The position numbers were made by a program, and so were the translations under genes. Positions 35,350 to 43,795 of a stretch of 64,000 nucleotides of DNA are shown here, in pieces (the stretch's first letter is position 1; each line of letters starts with the position of its first letter). The stretch spans positions 35,685 to 99,684 of the forward strand of contig NZ_JAACYI010000014.1 of the NCBI RefSeq assembly GCF_009996735.1, read 5' to 3'. A model generated the notes under the pieces. That model searched no databases, was not told the origin of the DNA, and saw nothing but the letters and a program-made list of their open reading frames with translations. This DNA is from Cellulomonas sp. APG4 (lineage in GTDB: Bacteria; Actinomycetota; Actinomycetes; Actinomycetales; Cellulomonadaceae).

Positions 35350-36197
35350 CGGAGCACTCGCTCGTCGTCGGGCAGGCGGCCGATCCGCACCATGAGCTGG
35401 TAGGCGACCACGGTCGAGCCGGCGCCGGCGAGGAGCACCGCGGCCCCCGACGCCGTCCCGTAGGCAGCGGCGGCCTCGGCGCGGGTGGCGAGCATCGCCA
35501 GCACCACCCAGGGCGCGGCGACGGCGAGGCGCGCGGCGTTCACGGTCCAGCTCTGACGGGCCTCGAGCTCGGCACGCGTACGGGCCTCCTCCCTCAGGAA
35601 GCCGGAGAGGGTCCGCAGGAGCCTTCCGAGGTCGGTGCCGCCGACCTCACGCGTCATGCGCAGCGCCTCGACGATCCTGTCGGCCACCGGGTCGGCCAGC
35701 CGTTCCTTGAGCGCATCGAGCGCCTCAGGAAAGCGGCCGGCCACGCGGTAGTCCTCGCCGAACGCCCGGAACGCGGGGCGCAGCTGCTCGGGTCCCCGTT
35801 CGCCGAGCTGGGTCAGCGCCTCGGGCAGGGACAGCCCCGCGCGGACTCCCGACGCGAGGTTGTCGACGACTTCCGGCCACAGCCCGCGCAGCGCCGCCCG
35901 CCGTCGCCGCGCACGGCCGCGGACCAGCGCCGTCGGTCCCGTGGCGGCGAGCCCTGCGAAGCAGAGCGCGATGCTCCAGGTGCCCGTGAGGCCGAGGGCG
36001 AGCAGCCCCGTGAGCGCGGCGAGCGTGCAGCTCGCGCCCACCAGGCCACCGACCGAGACGCCCGGGGCACCCGCCTGGACGAGCAGGTCCCGTACACGGT
36101 CGGCGCGAGCGGACCTTCGCGGCGGGAGCGGGCCGGTGAAGGCCCACAGGACCAGGCAGAGCCCTGCTCCCAGCAGGAGTCCGGTGAGTGCGCCCAT
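35346..36197 (-). CDS. Type II secretion system F family protein (TadB-like)
   Basis: A 283-residue membrane protein with N-terminal helices, a cytoplasmic T2SSF part (RRRAALRGLWPEVVDNLASGVRAGLSLPEAL) and two C-terminal helices. Start ATG 36197 shares a base with the TadA stop. Together with the TadC-like protein it likely forms the inner-membrane platform for Flp-pilin export. Confidence 0.87.
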   Translation of the reverse strand: MGALTGLLLGAGLCLVLWAFTGPLPPRRSARADRVRDLLVQAGAPGVSVGGLVGASCTLAALTGLLALGLTGTWSIALCFAGLAATGPTALVRGRARRRRAALRGLWPEVVDNLASGVRAGLSLPEALTQLGERGPEQLRPAFRAFGEDYRVAGRFPEALDALKERLADPVADRIVEALRMTREVGGTDLGRLLRTLSGFLREEARTRAELEARQSWTVNAARLAVAAPWVVLAMLATRAEAAAAYGTASGAAVLLAGAGSTVVAYQLMVRIGRLPDDERVLR

Positions 36198-37423
36198 CAG
36201 GCCCCCGGTCGCAGCAGCTCGGCCGGGTCAACGCCGATCCGGGCGAAGCGCTCGGCGTGGGGTGGGAAGCCGTCGGCTCGCACCAGCGCGGCCCCGCGCG
36301 TGGTGAAGACCTCGGTCGCCTCGACCACCCCACCCTCGACCCGGCCCGGGACCGAGAGGATCTCGCGGGTGCGCCGTCGCCCGCGCGAGTCGACCTCGAG
36401 GTGCACGACGAGGTCGATCGCTGACGCGACGGTGGGCACCACGAAGCTCGACGCGACGTTCTCTCCCGCGAGCAGCGGCAGGGTGCAGATCTTGGTGAGC
36501 GCCTCGCGGGCACCGTTCGCGTGCACCGTGCACATGCCGGGCACGCCCGCGTTGAGCGCGATGAGCATGTCGAGGCTCTCGGCCTCGCGGACCTCGCCGA
36601 TGACGATCCGGCTGGGCCGCATGCGCAGCGCCTCCTTGACGAGCCGCCGCAACGTGATCTCGCCGGTGCCTTCGAGGCTCGGTTGCCTGCACTGGAGCGC
36701 CACCACGTCGCGGTGCGGGACGCGCAGCTCGAAGACCTCCTCGCACGTGATGAGCCGCTCCCTGGGCGGCACAGAACCTGCGAGGGCGTTGAGCATCGTC
36801 GTCTTGCCCGCCTGGGTGGGGCCCGAGACGAGCACGTTCAGGCCGGCCGCGACCGACGCGCCGAGGAATCGGGCGGCCTGCGGCGTCAGCGAGCCGAGGG
36901 CCACCAGGTCGTCGAGGTGCGAGGCGCGCACCACGTACTTGCGGATGTTGACCGCCCAGTCGCGGCGCGTGACGTCGGGGATCACGACGTGCAGCCGCTC
37001 GCCTCCCGGCAACGACGCGTCCACGAACGGGCTCGAGAGGTCCAAGCGGCGTCCCGAGAGGCGCAGCATCTGCTCGACCAGCTCACGCACCTGACCGTCG
37101 GTCAGGATGGTGGTCGTCAACTCGGCCTGCCCGCGTCGCGCGACGAACACCTCCGCGGGTGAGTTGATCCAGATCTCCTCGACCTCGTCGTCCTCGAGGT
37201 ACTGCTGGAGCGGGCCGAACCCGGCGACGGCGTCGACGACGGCCTTGTGCGCTGCCGTCGCGTCGGGCAGGGGCGGCACCCGGCCACGCAGCGAGCGCTC
37301 GTCGTAGTCGGCGAGGGCGTCGGTCACGAGCGCGTTCAGGCCCTGACGGTCGCGCAGCGGGTCGACCCCGCGCGTGCGGATCAGCTCACGCACCTCGTGC
37401 TCGAGCAGCGCGACACCGTCCAC
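36197..37423 (-). CDS. TadA/CpaF-type secretion ATPase
   Basis: A 408-residue ATPase of the VirB11/CpaF family. Its N-terminal domain is about 1-170. Walker A is VSGPTQAGKTTMLN (GxTxAGKTT instead of the usual GTGSGKTT), the Asp box is RLITCEEVFEL, Walker B is RIVIGEVREAESLDML and the His box is GMCTVHANGA. It powers Flp pilus assembly. It begins the tad operon of six genes running to 32845; no prepilin peptidase or TadZ is in the window. Confidence 0.92.
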   Translation of the reverse strand: MDGVALLEHEVRELIRTRGVDPLRDRQGLNALVTDALADYDERSLRGRVPPLPDATAAHKAVVDAVAGFGPLQQYLEDDEVEEIWINSPAEVFVARRGQAELTTTILTDGQVRELVEQMLRLSGRRLDLSSPFVDASLPGGERLHVVIPDVTRRDWAVNIRKYVVRASHLDDLVALGSLTPQAARFLGASVAAGLNVLVSGPTQAGKTTMLNALAGSVPPRERLITCEEVFELRVPHRDVVALQCRQPSLEGTGEITLRRLVKEALRMRPSRIVIGEVREAESLDMLIALNAGVPGMCTVHANGAREALTKICTLPLLAGENVASSFVVPTVASAIDLVVHLEVDSRGRRRTREILSVPGRVEGGVVEATEVFTTRGAALVRADGFPPHAERFARIGVDPAELLRPGA

Positions 37424-37523
37424 ACGTCCCCCTCGCGCGTTCGACCGTCAAGTGCCCGACGAGCATAGGGGAGCGAATCGGGCAGATCGGGCGCTTGTGG
37501 ACAACACCTTCGGGTGATCCGCA

Positions 37524-37552
37524 GGTCGCGGCGCCGGCTCGGCGCCGCGACC
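37524..37552. terminator. Hairpin between ABC permease and tad operon
   Basis: GGTCGCGGCGCC (37524-37535) pairs perfectly with 37541-37552 over the loop GGCTC. It lies just after the permease stop for minus-strand transcription. It can also hold back transcription toward the tad operon. Confidence 0.75.
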
Positions 37553-37560
37553 CGCAGCGC

Positions 37561-38295
37561 TCAGGCCCGTCGGCGCAAGGCCGTCGCCGCAGCACCCGTC
37601 GCGGCCAGGCACCACACCGCGAGCACCAGCAGCGACCGGCCGGAGATCGCGAAGGCGTCCTGTGCGAGACCCGCGCGCACGAGCTGCGCCATCGGCTCGA
37701 TGGGCGCCCACTCGTGCACCTGCTGCAGCCAGGCGGGCATGCGCTCGGCCGGGTAGCTGACCGGGGAGAAGAGCAGCACCACGAAGACGAGCATCTGCGT
37801 GACCAGGTTGGCCAGCGGCGGGGGCAGCACGGAGGCGAGGGCGTACCCGACGGCGGCCGCGGTCATCGAGACCAGCAGGGTGGCCGGCACCAGCCACGGC
37901 GCGACGGAGAGCTCGATGTCGAAGCGCGCCGCGCCCACGAGCACCCCCAGCACCATCCCCGGCAGGGCGAGCACGGTCCAGACGAGCAGATCCGAGGCGA
38001 GGAACAGCCCGCGCGGCACCGGCAGGGTGCGCATCCAGTCGAGGCTGCCCTCGGTCTTGGACTGGGCGAGCAGCTGCGGGGTCATCACGAGCCCCACGGT
38101 GATGAGCGTGATGGTCGGCGCACCGGTCGCCAGGTAGAGCGCGACCTCGGGTGGCGGATCGCCCACGAGCAGCCCGTAGCCGACCACCGTGGCGACGGCC
38201 ATGAAGACCTGCACGACGACGAGCAGGGGCAGGAACGTGGACTGGCGGCGGAACTGCCACTGGGCGAGGAGCAGGGTCTGCCGGACGGCGGTCAC
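37561..38295 (-). CDS. ABC-2 type transporter permease
   Basis: A 244-residue protein with six transmembrane helices. Residues 1-30 precede helix one (LPLLVVVQVFMAVATVVGYGLLV), and PTITLITVGLVMTPQLLAQSKTEGSLDWMRTLPVPR is the ABC-2 loop typical of DrrB-like exporters. It ends with a Leu-rich helix and RRRA. The GTG start overlaps the ATPase stop (GTGA), so the two form one exporter. Confidence 0.88.
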   Translation of the reverse strand: MTAVRQTLLLAQWQFRRQSTFLPLLVVVQVFMAVATVVGYGLLVGDPPPEVALYLATGAPTITLITVGLVMTPQLLAQSKTEGSLDWMRTLPVPRGLFLASDLLVWTVLALPGMVLGVLVGAARFDIELSVAPWLVPATLLVSMTAAAVGYALASVLPPPLANLVTQMLVFVVLLFSPVSYPAERMPAWLQQVHEWAPIEPMAQLVRAGLAQDAFAISGRSLLVLAVWCLAATGAAATALRRRA

Positions 38296-39254
38296 GCGGC
38301 CACCTCCTCGGCCGAGGCGCCGGCGTGCTCGGCACCGACCAGCTCGACGTAGACGTCCTCGAGGGAGGCCGGGACCAGCGAGTAGCGCTCGATCACGCCC
38401 TGGTCCACCTGGTGCTGCGCCCAGCGCACCACCTCGGCCGCGTCCTCGGTCGCGATGCTCGCGGACTCGCGCAACCGGTCGCTGCCGCGGGGACGCGCGC
38501 CGTCGGGCCAGGTCACCGCAGCGCCCGGCAGCAGGTCCAGCTCGACGGTGAGCGTGCCCTGCCACGAGGCGGTCAGGCCCGCAGGGGTGTCCGCAGCCAG
38601 GACGACGCCGTGGTCGAGGATCGCGAGGCGGTCGACCACCCGCTCCGCCTCGCGCACGTTGTGGGTGACCAGCAGCACGCCCGCGCCGTCGTCGGCCAGC
38701 CGTCGGATCTGCTGCCACAGCAGACGGTGGCGCACCGGGTCGACGTCGTTCGTGGGCTCGTCGAGCACGACCAGCCGGCCGGGCTGCACCACCGTCATCG
38801 CGAACGCCGTCAGGCGGGCGATCCCGCCCGAGACCTTCTCCGCTCGCGTGTCGGCCCAGGGGGAGAGGTCGAGCGCCTCGATGAGCTCGGCGGCCCTCGC
38901 CCGCACCGCCGTGCGGTGGCCGCCGCGGAGCCGTCCGACCAGCTCGATCGCCAGGCGCGGCGTCAGGCCGCTGATCGGGACGTTGGCCTGGGCCTGAATC
39001 GAGGCCCTGGACCGTGCCTCGTCCGGCCGCGCCACGGCGTCGATCCCGTCCAGGGTGATCGTGCCCTCGTCGGGGAGGACGAGCCCGACGACCTGGTTGA
39101 CCAGGGTCGTCTTGCCCGCCCCGTTGTGGCCCAGGAGCCCGACCACCTGACCGGCCCGGACGTCCAGGTCGATCCCGTCGTTCGCCTGCACGCCCCGACG
39201 TCCGCGATAGCGCTTGCGCAGCCCCCGGATCGTCAGCACCTCGTCCTGTCCCAT
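38292..39254 (-). CDS. ABC-2 exporter ATP-binding protein
   Basis: A 320-residue ATPase. Walker A GHNGAGKTT (about 42-50), a VSGGIARLTAFAM signature (a variant of the usual LSGGQ), Walker B RLVVLDEPTNDVD and H-loop VTHN. It pairs with the permease. A DrrA-like function (drug or lipid export) is likely. ATG 39254 is 17 bases from a TetR operator. The variant signature may affect activity. Confidence 0.88.
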   Translation of the reverse strand: MGQDEVLTIRGLRKRYRGRRGVQANDGIDLDVRAGQVVGLLGHNGAGKTTLVNQVVGLVLPDEGTITLDGIDAVARPDEARSRASIQAQANVPISGLTPRLAIELVGRLRGGHRTAVRARAAELIEALDLSPWADTRAEKVSGGIARLTAFAMTVVQPGRLVVLDEPTNDVDPVRHRLLWQQIRRLADDGAGVLLVTHNVREAERVVDRLAILDHGVVLAADTPAGLTASWQGTLTVELDLLPGAAVTWPDGARPRGSDRLRESASIATEDAAEVVRWAQHQVDQGVIERYSLVPASLEDVYVELVGAEHAGASAEEVAA

Positions 39255-39270
39255 CAACCCCTCCTCGGTG

Positions 39271-39288
39271 ACATACCGATCGGTATGT
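39271..39288. promoter_or_regulatory. TetR operator 1
   Basis: ACATACCGATCGGTATGT is a perfect 18-bp palindrome 17 bases upstream of the ABC ATPase start. The CCGATCGG-type centre is typical of TetR-family operators. Confidence 0.82.
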
Positions 39289-39309
39289 TCTGGAACGTAG
39301 CAGACGCCG

Positions 39310-39322
39310 GGTATCCGATACC
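39310..39322. promoter_or_regulatory. TetR operator 2 candidate
   Basis: GGTATCCGATACC is an interrupted perfect palindrome (6+1+6). It shares GATACC and GGTAT half-sites with operators 1 and 3. Confidence 0.6.
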
Positions 39323-39341
39323 AGGTGGTCGAGCGGATCAG

Positions 39342-39355
39342 ATACCGATCAGTAC
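39342..39355. promoter_or_regulatory. TetR operator 3
   Basis: ATACCGATCAGTAC differs from the core of operator 1 at two positions. It lies 22 bases before the regulator start, so binding should repress the regulator itself. Confidence 0.68.
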
Positions 39356-39377
39356 ATCCCGGGGTTAGGATGAATCC

Positions 39378-40208
39378 ATGGCACGCGAGCACGAGGACGG
39401 ACACACCCCGCACGAGGAGTCGATCGGCGCGGCGACGCGCGCCCTGGCGGACGCCACGGCGGCCCTCACCCGCCTGATCGGCAAGCAGGTCTCGAACGCC
39501 GTCCCGGAGGTCAGCGAGACCATCGCCGTCAGCCTTCGGGAGGCCTCCCGCGGCCTGGCCGAGGCGTCGGAGAAGGTCGAGCGCAGCGCGGGGGGTCGCC
39601 GCGGCCAGGACCGTCGTCAGGAGAAGGTCGACCGCACCCGCAGCGAGCTGCTCGCCGCCGCGGCGAGGGTCTTCGCCGCCCACGGGTACGAGGGGGCGTC
39701 GGTCGGGGACATCGCCGCCGAGGCAGGGTTCACCAAGGGTGCCCTCTACGCGCACTTCGGCTCCAAGAGCGAGGTCTTCCTGGCCCTCGCGCGCGAGTCC
39801 CTGCTGGTCCGGCACGAGGCGACGTGCGACGAACCCGAGCTCCCGGGCGTCACGGCCGAGGGGATCGACGAGGCCGCGATCGCGGCCTGGCTCCGCGACG
39901 CCCAGCAGAACCCGAGCCTGCTGCTGATGCTCGAGTTCGTGAGCTACGGCATCCGCCACCCCGAGGCCCGGGCGGAGCTCGGTGCCGTCCAGGAGCAGGG
40001 TCTGGAGCACTTCGCCGAGCAGGTGGCCGCGCTGCGGGCAGCGCGACGCGGCGCCGCGACCGAGGAGCCCACCACCGAGGACAGGGACATCGCTCTCGCC
40101 ATCGTCTCGGTCGCCAACATGGCAGCCATGCTGAGCCTGCTGACCGACTCGCCCCACACGTCGCCCGAGGCCGGCGCCCGGGTGATCGCGCGGCTCCTCG
40201 AAGGCTGA
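39378..40208 (+). CDS. TetR family regulator with long N-terminal extension
   Basis: A 276-residue protein. The DNA-binding domain is at residues 88-133 (RTRSELLAAAARVFAAHGYEGASVGDIAAEAGFTKGALYAHF). The preceding 85 residues are an added helical segment (ATRALADATAALTRLIGKQVSN, AVSLREASRGLAEASEKVERS) not found in standard TetR proteins. The C-terminal ligand domain follows. Divergent from the ABC exporter with three operator-like sites between, so it probably represses the exporter until a ligand binds. Confidence 0.88.
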   Translation: MAREHEDGHTPHEESIGAATRALADATAALTRLIGKQVSNAVPEVSETIAVSLREASRGLAEASEKVERSAGGRRGQDRRQEKVDRTRSELLAAAARVFAAHGYEGASVGDIAAEAGFTKGALYAHFGSKSEVFLALARESLLVRHEATCDEPELPGVTAEGIDEAAIAAWLRDAQQNPSLLLMLEFVSYGIRHPEARAELGAVQEQGLEHFAEQVAALRAARRGAATEEPTTEDRDIALAIVSVANMAAMLSLLTDSPHTSPEAGARVIARLLEG

Positions 40209-40245
40209 GCCGCCCGGCCCCGGATCTGCGGGCCGCTGCTCGCCC

Positions 40246-41172
40246 CTACTCGCACCCCACGCCGTCGTCGTCGCCGTCCAGGTGGGGGCCGTAGCCGGGG
40301 TCGCCGCGGAGCACAGGCGCAGCCCCCGCGGCACGCGCGTCGGCGCAGCTCGCGAAGGGCACGACGGCGTCGTCGGATGGGGGAGCGGGCGGCGCGCCGG
40401 GAACAGGTCCGGTGGCGACGGGGAGCGGCTCGGCGGGGCAGCCCGTGAGCACGCGCGCCATCGCGTCGCGCTCGGCCTCGGTGACCCACAGGCCGTAGGC
40501 GTGCTTGACCGCGACCTGGCGCGCGACGTAGGCGCACCGGTAGGGCTTCGACGGCGGGAGCCACGTCGCGGCGTCCCCGGCGCCCTTCTGCTGGTTGAGC
40601 GCGCCGTCCACCGCGAGCAGGTTGAGCGGGTCGTTCGCGAACGCCACGCGCGTCGGCCCGTCCCACTGCCAGGCGCCCTTCTGCCATGCGTCGGCCAGCG
40701 CGACCACGTGGTCCACCTGCACGTCGCTGCTGGTCGCCGCACCGCGCACGAAGGCGAGGGTCGCGCCCGAGTACGGGTCGAGCAGGATGCCGGTCAGCAC
40801 CACGCAGCCGCGCGTGCCCGGCTTGGTGGTGACGTCCGTGAGGTCACGGCCCAGCACGTCGTTGCGGGTGTCGCAGCCGTTGCGGTCCACATCCACCCAG
40901 CCCTCGCCGAACAGGTCCCGCTCGTACCCGGTGCGCGGTGCCCGGCCCTTGACCTCGAGCCGGCCGACGGCGTCGAGGGCCGCCCCGGCTGAGAGGCCCG
41001 GTTCCCCGGTCGCGGCGGGCGACGGTTCGGCCCGCGGCGCGCTGGTGGTCGCGGCCGGTGAGCCCTCGCCATCCGCGTGGGTCACCGCTTCCACCGTGCA
41101 GGCCGTGAGCGACGCCGTGACCAGCAGGGCGACCACGGCGCTCAGCCCGCGTCGCACGTCCCGGTCACCCAC
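40246..41172 (-). CDS. Secreted lipoprotein nuclease with GmrSD/HNH-like and excalibur domains
   Basis: A 308-residue protein. The lipobox is SLTAC (Cys25); a Ser/Pro/Ala linker follows. Around 150-215 is a DUF1524-like HNH region: VQVDHVVALADAWQKGAW, NDPLNLLAVDGALNQQKG and RCAYVARQVAVKHAYGLWV. The C-terminal segment, DPGYGPHLDGDDDGVGCE, is an excalibur calcium-binding motif (DxDxDGxxCE). Secreted nucleases of this type are common in actinobacteria. Start GTG 41172 gives the signal peptide; longer frames upstream are unlikely. Confidence 0.85.
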   Translation of the reverse strand: MGDRDVRRGLSAVVALLVTASLTACTVEAVTHADGEGSPAATTSAPRAEPSPAATGEPGLSAGAALDAVGRLEVKGRAPRTGYERDLFGEGWVDVDRNGCDTRNDVLGRDLTDVTTKPGTRGCVVLTGILLDPYSGATLAFVRGAATSSDVQVDHVVALADAWQKGAWQWDGPTRVAFANDPLNLLAVDGALNQQKGAGDAATWLPPSKPYRCAYVARQVAVKHAYGLWVTEAERDAMARVLTGCPAEPLPVATGPVPGAPPAPPSDDAVVPFASCADARAAGAAPVLRGDPGYGPHLDGDDDGVGCE

Positions 41173-41271
41173 CCGGCAAGTCTGGGCGAGCGACGCCGTC
41201 GGGCCCGGGCGGCACGCCGCGCCGTGTCGCACAGCCATGTGCGCGGCTGGGTGACGCCGTGGCCGGACGGG

Positions 41272-42312
41272 TCAGGACTCCCGGCGTGCGCCCGCGCGCT
41301 CGGACTCCGCTGCCGTGCTGTCGGCGGGCTCGTCGGCGGCTGTCTGGGTGTCCGACGGCGTCGTCGTCGGGGCGGCCGCGGGGGCCGCCGGAGCCGGGGG
41401 AGGAACCGGGCCGGACGGCGCCGTTGCCGCCGGGCCCGGTCGATCGGTGCGCCGCAGCCGGCGCCGCAGCGCCAGCACGACGAGGGCGACGAGGCCGAGG
41501 ACGACGAGCCACGGCGTGAGCACGCCGAGGGCCACGGCCAGCCCGGTGAGCGTCGCGACGAGCGAGTTCCAGCCCGTGACGAGCCCGCCCCAGAAGCCCG
41601 TGGGCGGCTCGGGCGGCACCGTGTCCTCGGTCCACAGCTCGATGCGCAGCGTCGAGAGCGCCACCTGGTCCGCGAGGCGGCTGCGCTGGGACTCGAGCGA
41701 CTCGAGCTCGGCCTGCCTGTCGGTGAGCGCCTGCTCGGCCTCGACGATCGCCTGCGTGGACGTCGCGCGGCTCAGCAGGTCCTCGAGCCGGGCCACCGAG
41801 ATCTCGAGGGCGCGGATGCGGGCGTCGAGGTCGCGCGCCTGCGCGGTCACCTCGGTGCTCGTGATCGACGTCTCCTCGACCGTGCCGAGGGTGCCGAGCT
41901 GCTCGAGCGTGCCCGACACCTCGGTCGACGGGATGCGCACCACCAGGTGCGCGCTCGCGAACTCGTCGTCCTCGGTGCCCTGCTCCACGCGCTCCTGCAC
42001 GTGCCCGCCGACGCGCTCGACGAGCTGTGCGACCGCCGTGGCCGCGCGGCGCGGGCTCTCGACGGTCAGGCCCACCGATCCCTCGGTCACGAACTGCCTG
42101 TCCTCGACCGAGGGGACCAGGCCGCTCTCAGCCCGCGGCGCCTCCGCGGAGTCACTGCCCTCCTCGGCAGCGCCCATGTCCGCCATGCCCGCCGACTCGC
42201 CACCGCCGTCGGACGTCGCCGCGACGTCGGCCGCGTCACCGCTGCCGGCGGCGCTGCACCCGGCGACGAGCGTCAGGGCGAGGACGACGGCGAGGACACG
42301 TGGGGTGCGCAT
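41272..42312 (-). CDS. DUF4349 lipoprotein with coiled coil
   Basis: A 346-residue protein. The signal ends at LVAGC (Cys19) and is followed by an acidic spacer. DUF4349 core (about 65-260) has VTEGSVGLTVESPRRAATAV and a coiled coil with VEAEQALTDRQAELESLESQRSRLA. A C-terminal transmembrane helix (LVVLGLVALVVLALRRRLRR) and a Pro/Ala-rich tail follow. It is therefore anchored at both ends, lipid and helix. The role is unknown; similar proteins are linked to cell envelope stress. Confidence 0.85.
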   Translation of the reverse strand: MRTPRVLAVVLALTLVAGCSAAGSGDAADVAATSDGGGESAGMADMGAAEEGSDSAEAPRAESGLVPSVEDRQFVTEGSVGLTVESPRRAATAVAQLVERVGGHVQERVEQGTEDDEFASAHLVVRIPSTEVSGTLEQLGTLGTVEETSITSTEVTAQARDLDARIRALEISVARLEDLLSRATSTQAIVEAEQALTDRQAELESLESQRSRLADQVALSTLRIELWTEDTVPPEPPTGFWGGLVTGWNSLVATLTGLAVALGVLTPWLVVLGLVALVVLALRRRLRRTDRPGPAATAPSGPVPPPAPAAPAAAPTTTPSDTQTAADEPADSTAAESERAGARRES

Positions 42313-42527
42313 GGCCGTCACGCTAGAGCGCCGACGACGGCGTCCGTGGGGGTTCGGGGACATCGTTGCGGCTTCGTCACCTGCGGGTTCGTCGGTGATC
42401 ATGCCGTGACGCATCCGTTGCCGAGCCGATGCCGGCGCGCGTGCAAGCGGACCGTGGGACGTGACAGGACGACGCCGCGCGGGCGGTCGGGGGGCGCGCG
42501 TGTCGTCGGCGCGTGTGACCATCGAGC

Positions 42528-43469
42528 ATGGCCCTCGGACGCCTCCCCGCCCCCGCCCGCACCCGGGTCGCCTCCGCGCGGGCGGCGGCCGCCGCCGCGC
42601 TGCTGTCCCGCGTGGCCGGGCCGGACGCCGCGCAGGTGCGCCATCGCATCCACCGCACGCCGGGGCCCCGCTGGTTCGAGCCCGACAGCGCCATCGGTCG
42701 CGTGCACGGCGACGCCTCGATGTTCGTGGGCGGGCTGCGCGCGCTGCTGCTCCAGTCGTTGCACCCGCGCGCGATGGCGGCGGTCGCGGCACACTCGGGC
42801 TACCGCTCGGACCCGTGGGGACGCCTCCAGCGCACGGCGACCTTCCTGGCCGAGACCACGTTCGCGACCGCGGAGGACTCGGCGCGTGCCGTCGCCGTCG
42901 TGCGCGCGGTGCACGAGCGGGTGCGGGGCACGACGCCCGAGGGCGAGCCCTACCGCGCGTCCGACCCGCACCTGCTGCGCTGGGTGCACGTGGCGGAGGT
43001 CGACAGCTTTCTGCGCGCGCACCAGCTGCTGGGCCGCGTGCCGCTCGACGCCGCGGGCGCCGACGAGTACGTCGCGCAGACGGCGCGCGTCGCGCGCGAG
43101 CTGGGTGCCGAGCAGGTCCCGACGACGGTCGCGGAGCTCGCCGCGGCGCTCGAGGAGATGCGCCCCGAGCTGCGGGCGTCGACAGCGGCGAGCGAGGCCG
43201 CACGCTTCCTGCTGCTGCGACCGCCGCTCCCGCTCGCGGCCCGGCCGGTGTACGCGGGCCTCGCGGCGTGCGCCGTCGGGATGCTGCCGCGGTGGTCCCG
43301 CGCGCCCCTCGGGCTGCCCGACGTGCCGTTGCTCGACCGCACCCTCGCACTCGCCGCGGGCCGTGCGGTCACCCGGACCATCCGCTGGGCCCTCGACCCC
43401 GTGGACCCCCAGCGCGTCCCCGACGCTCCCGGGACCGCGCGCCCGAGCGACGTAGACTCGGGCGCATGA
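42528..43469 (+). CDS. MpaB/DUF2236 family oxygenase-like protein
   Basis: A 313-residue protein of the DUF2236 (rubber oxygenase-like, MpaB) group. Signatures are RIHRTPGPRWFEPDSAIGRVHGDASMFVGG and LLLQSLHPRAMAAVAAHSGYRSDPWGRLQRTATFL, where conserved histidines may coordinate heme or iron; LLRWVHVAEVDSFLRAHQLLG is another conserved block. The substrate is unknown. Its stop overlaps the DUF3039 start (ATGA), placing it first in a three-gene unit with a zinc-ribbon protein and a helicase. Confidence 0.85.
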   Translation: MALGRLPAPARTRVASARAAAAAALLSRVAGPDAAQVRHRIHRTPGPRWFEPDSAIGRVHGDASMFVGGLRALLLQSLHPRAMAAVAAHSGYRSDPWGRLQRTATFLAETTFATAEDSARAVAVVRAVHERVRGTTPEGEPYRASDPHLLRWVHVAEVDSFLRAHQLLGRVPLDAAGADEYVAQTARVARELGAEQVPTTVAELAAALEEMRPELRASTAASEAARFLLLRPPLPLAARPVYAGLAACAVGMLPRWSRAPLGLPDVPLLDRTLALAAGRAVTRTIRWALDPVDPQRVPDAPGTARPSDVDSGA

Positions 43470-43795
43470 GCGAGCCGAGCGCCCCCGGTCCCCAGGACCC
43501 GTTCGACGACCCCGGCAGCGGCGGCACCTCGACGAGCGTCCTCGAGCGCACCGAGACCCGCGAGGAGGTCGAGCCCGGCGATCACGAGCGTTTCGCGCAC
43601 TACGTGCGCAAGGAGAAGATCCTCGCGTCGGCGCTGTCGGGTGACCCGGTGATCGCCCTGTGCGGCAAGGTGTGGGTGCCCGGCCGCGACCCGAACAAGT
43701 TCCCGGTGTGCCCCATCTGCAAGGAGATCTACGACGGCCTGCGTGACCCGCAGGACGGCGAGGGCTCCGGCGGCTCGGGCGACGGCGGACGGTGA
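43466..43795 (+). CDS. DUF3039 zinc-ribbon protein
   Basis: A 109-residue protein matching DUF3039: DHERFAHYVRKEKILASALSGDPVIALCGKVW and FPVCPICKEIYDGL. The C-x15-C-x2-C arrangement plus a preceding histidine suggests a zinc site. Its N- and C-termini are Ser/Gly/Pro/Asp-rich and likely disordered. It overlaps genes on both sides by four bases. In actinobacteria DUF3039 often neighbours a DEAD-box helicase, which fits here. Confidence 0.9.
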   Translation: MSEPSAPGPQDPFDDPGSGGTSTSVLERTETREEVEPGDHERFAHYVRKEKILASALSGDPVIALCGKVWVPGRDPNKFPVCPICKEIYDGLRDPQDGEGSGGSGDGGR

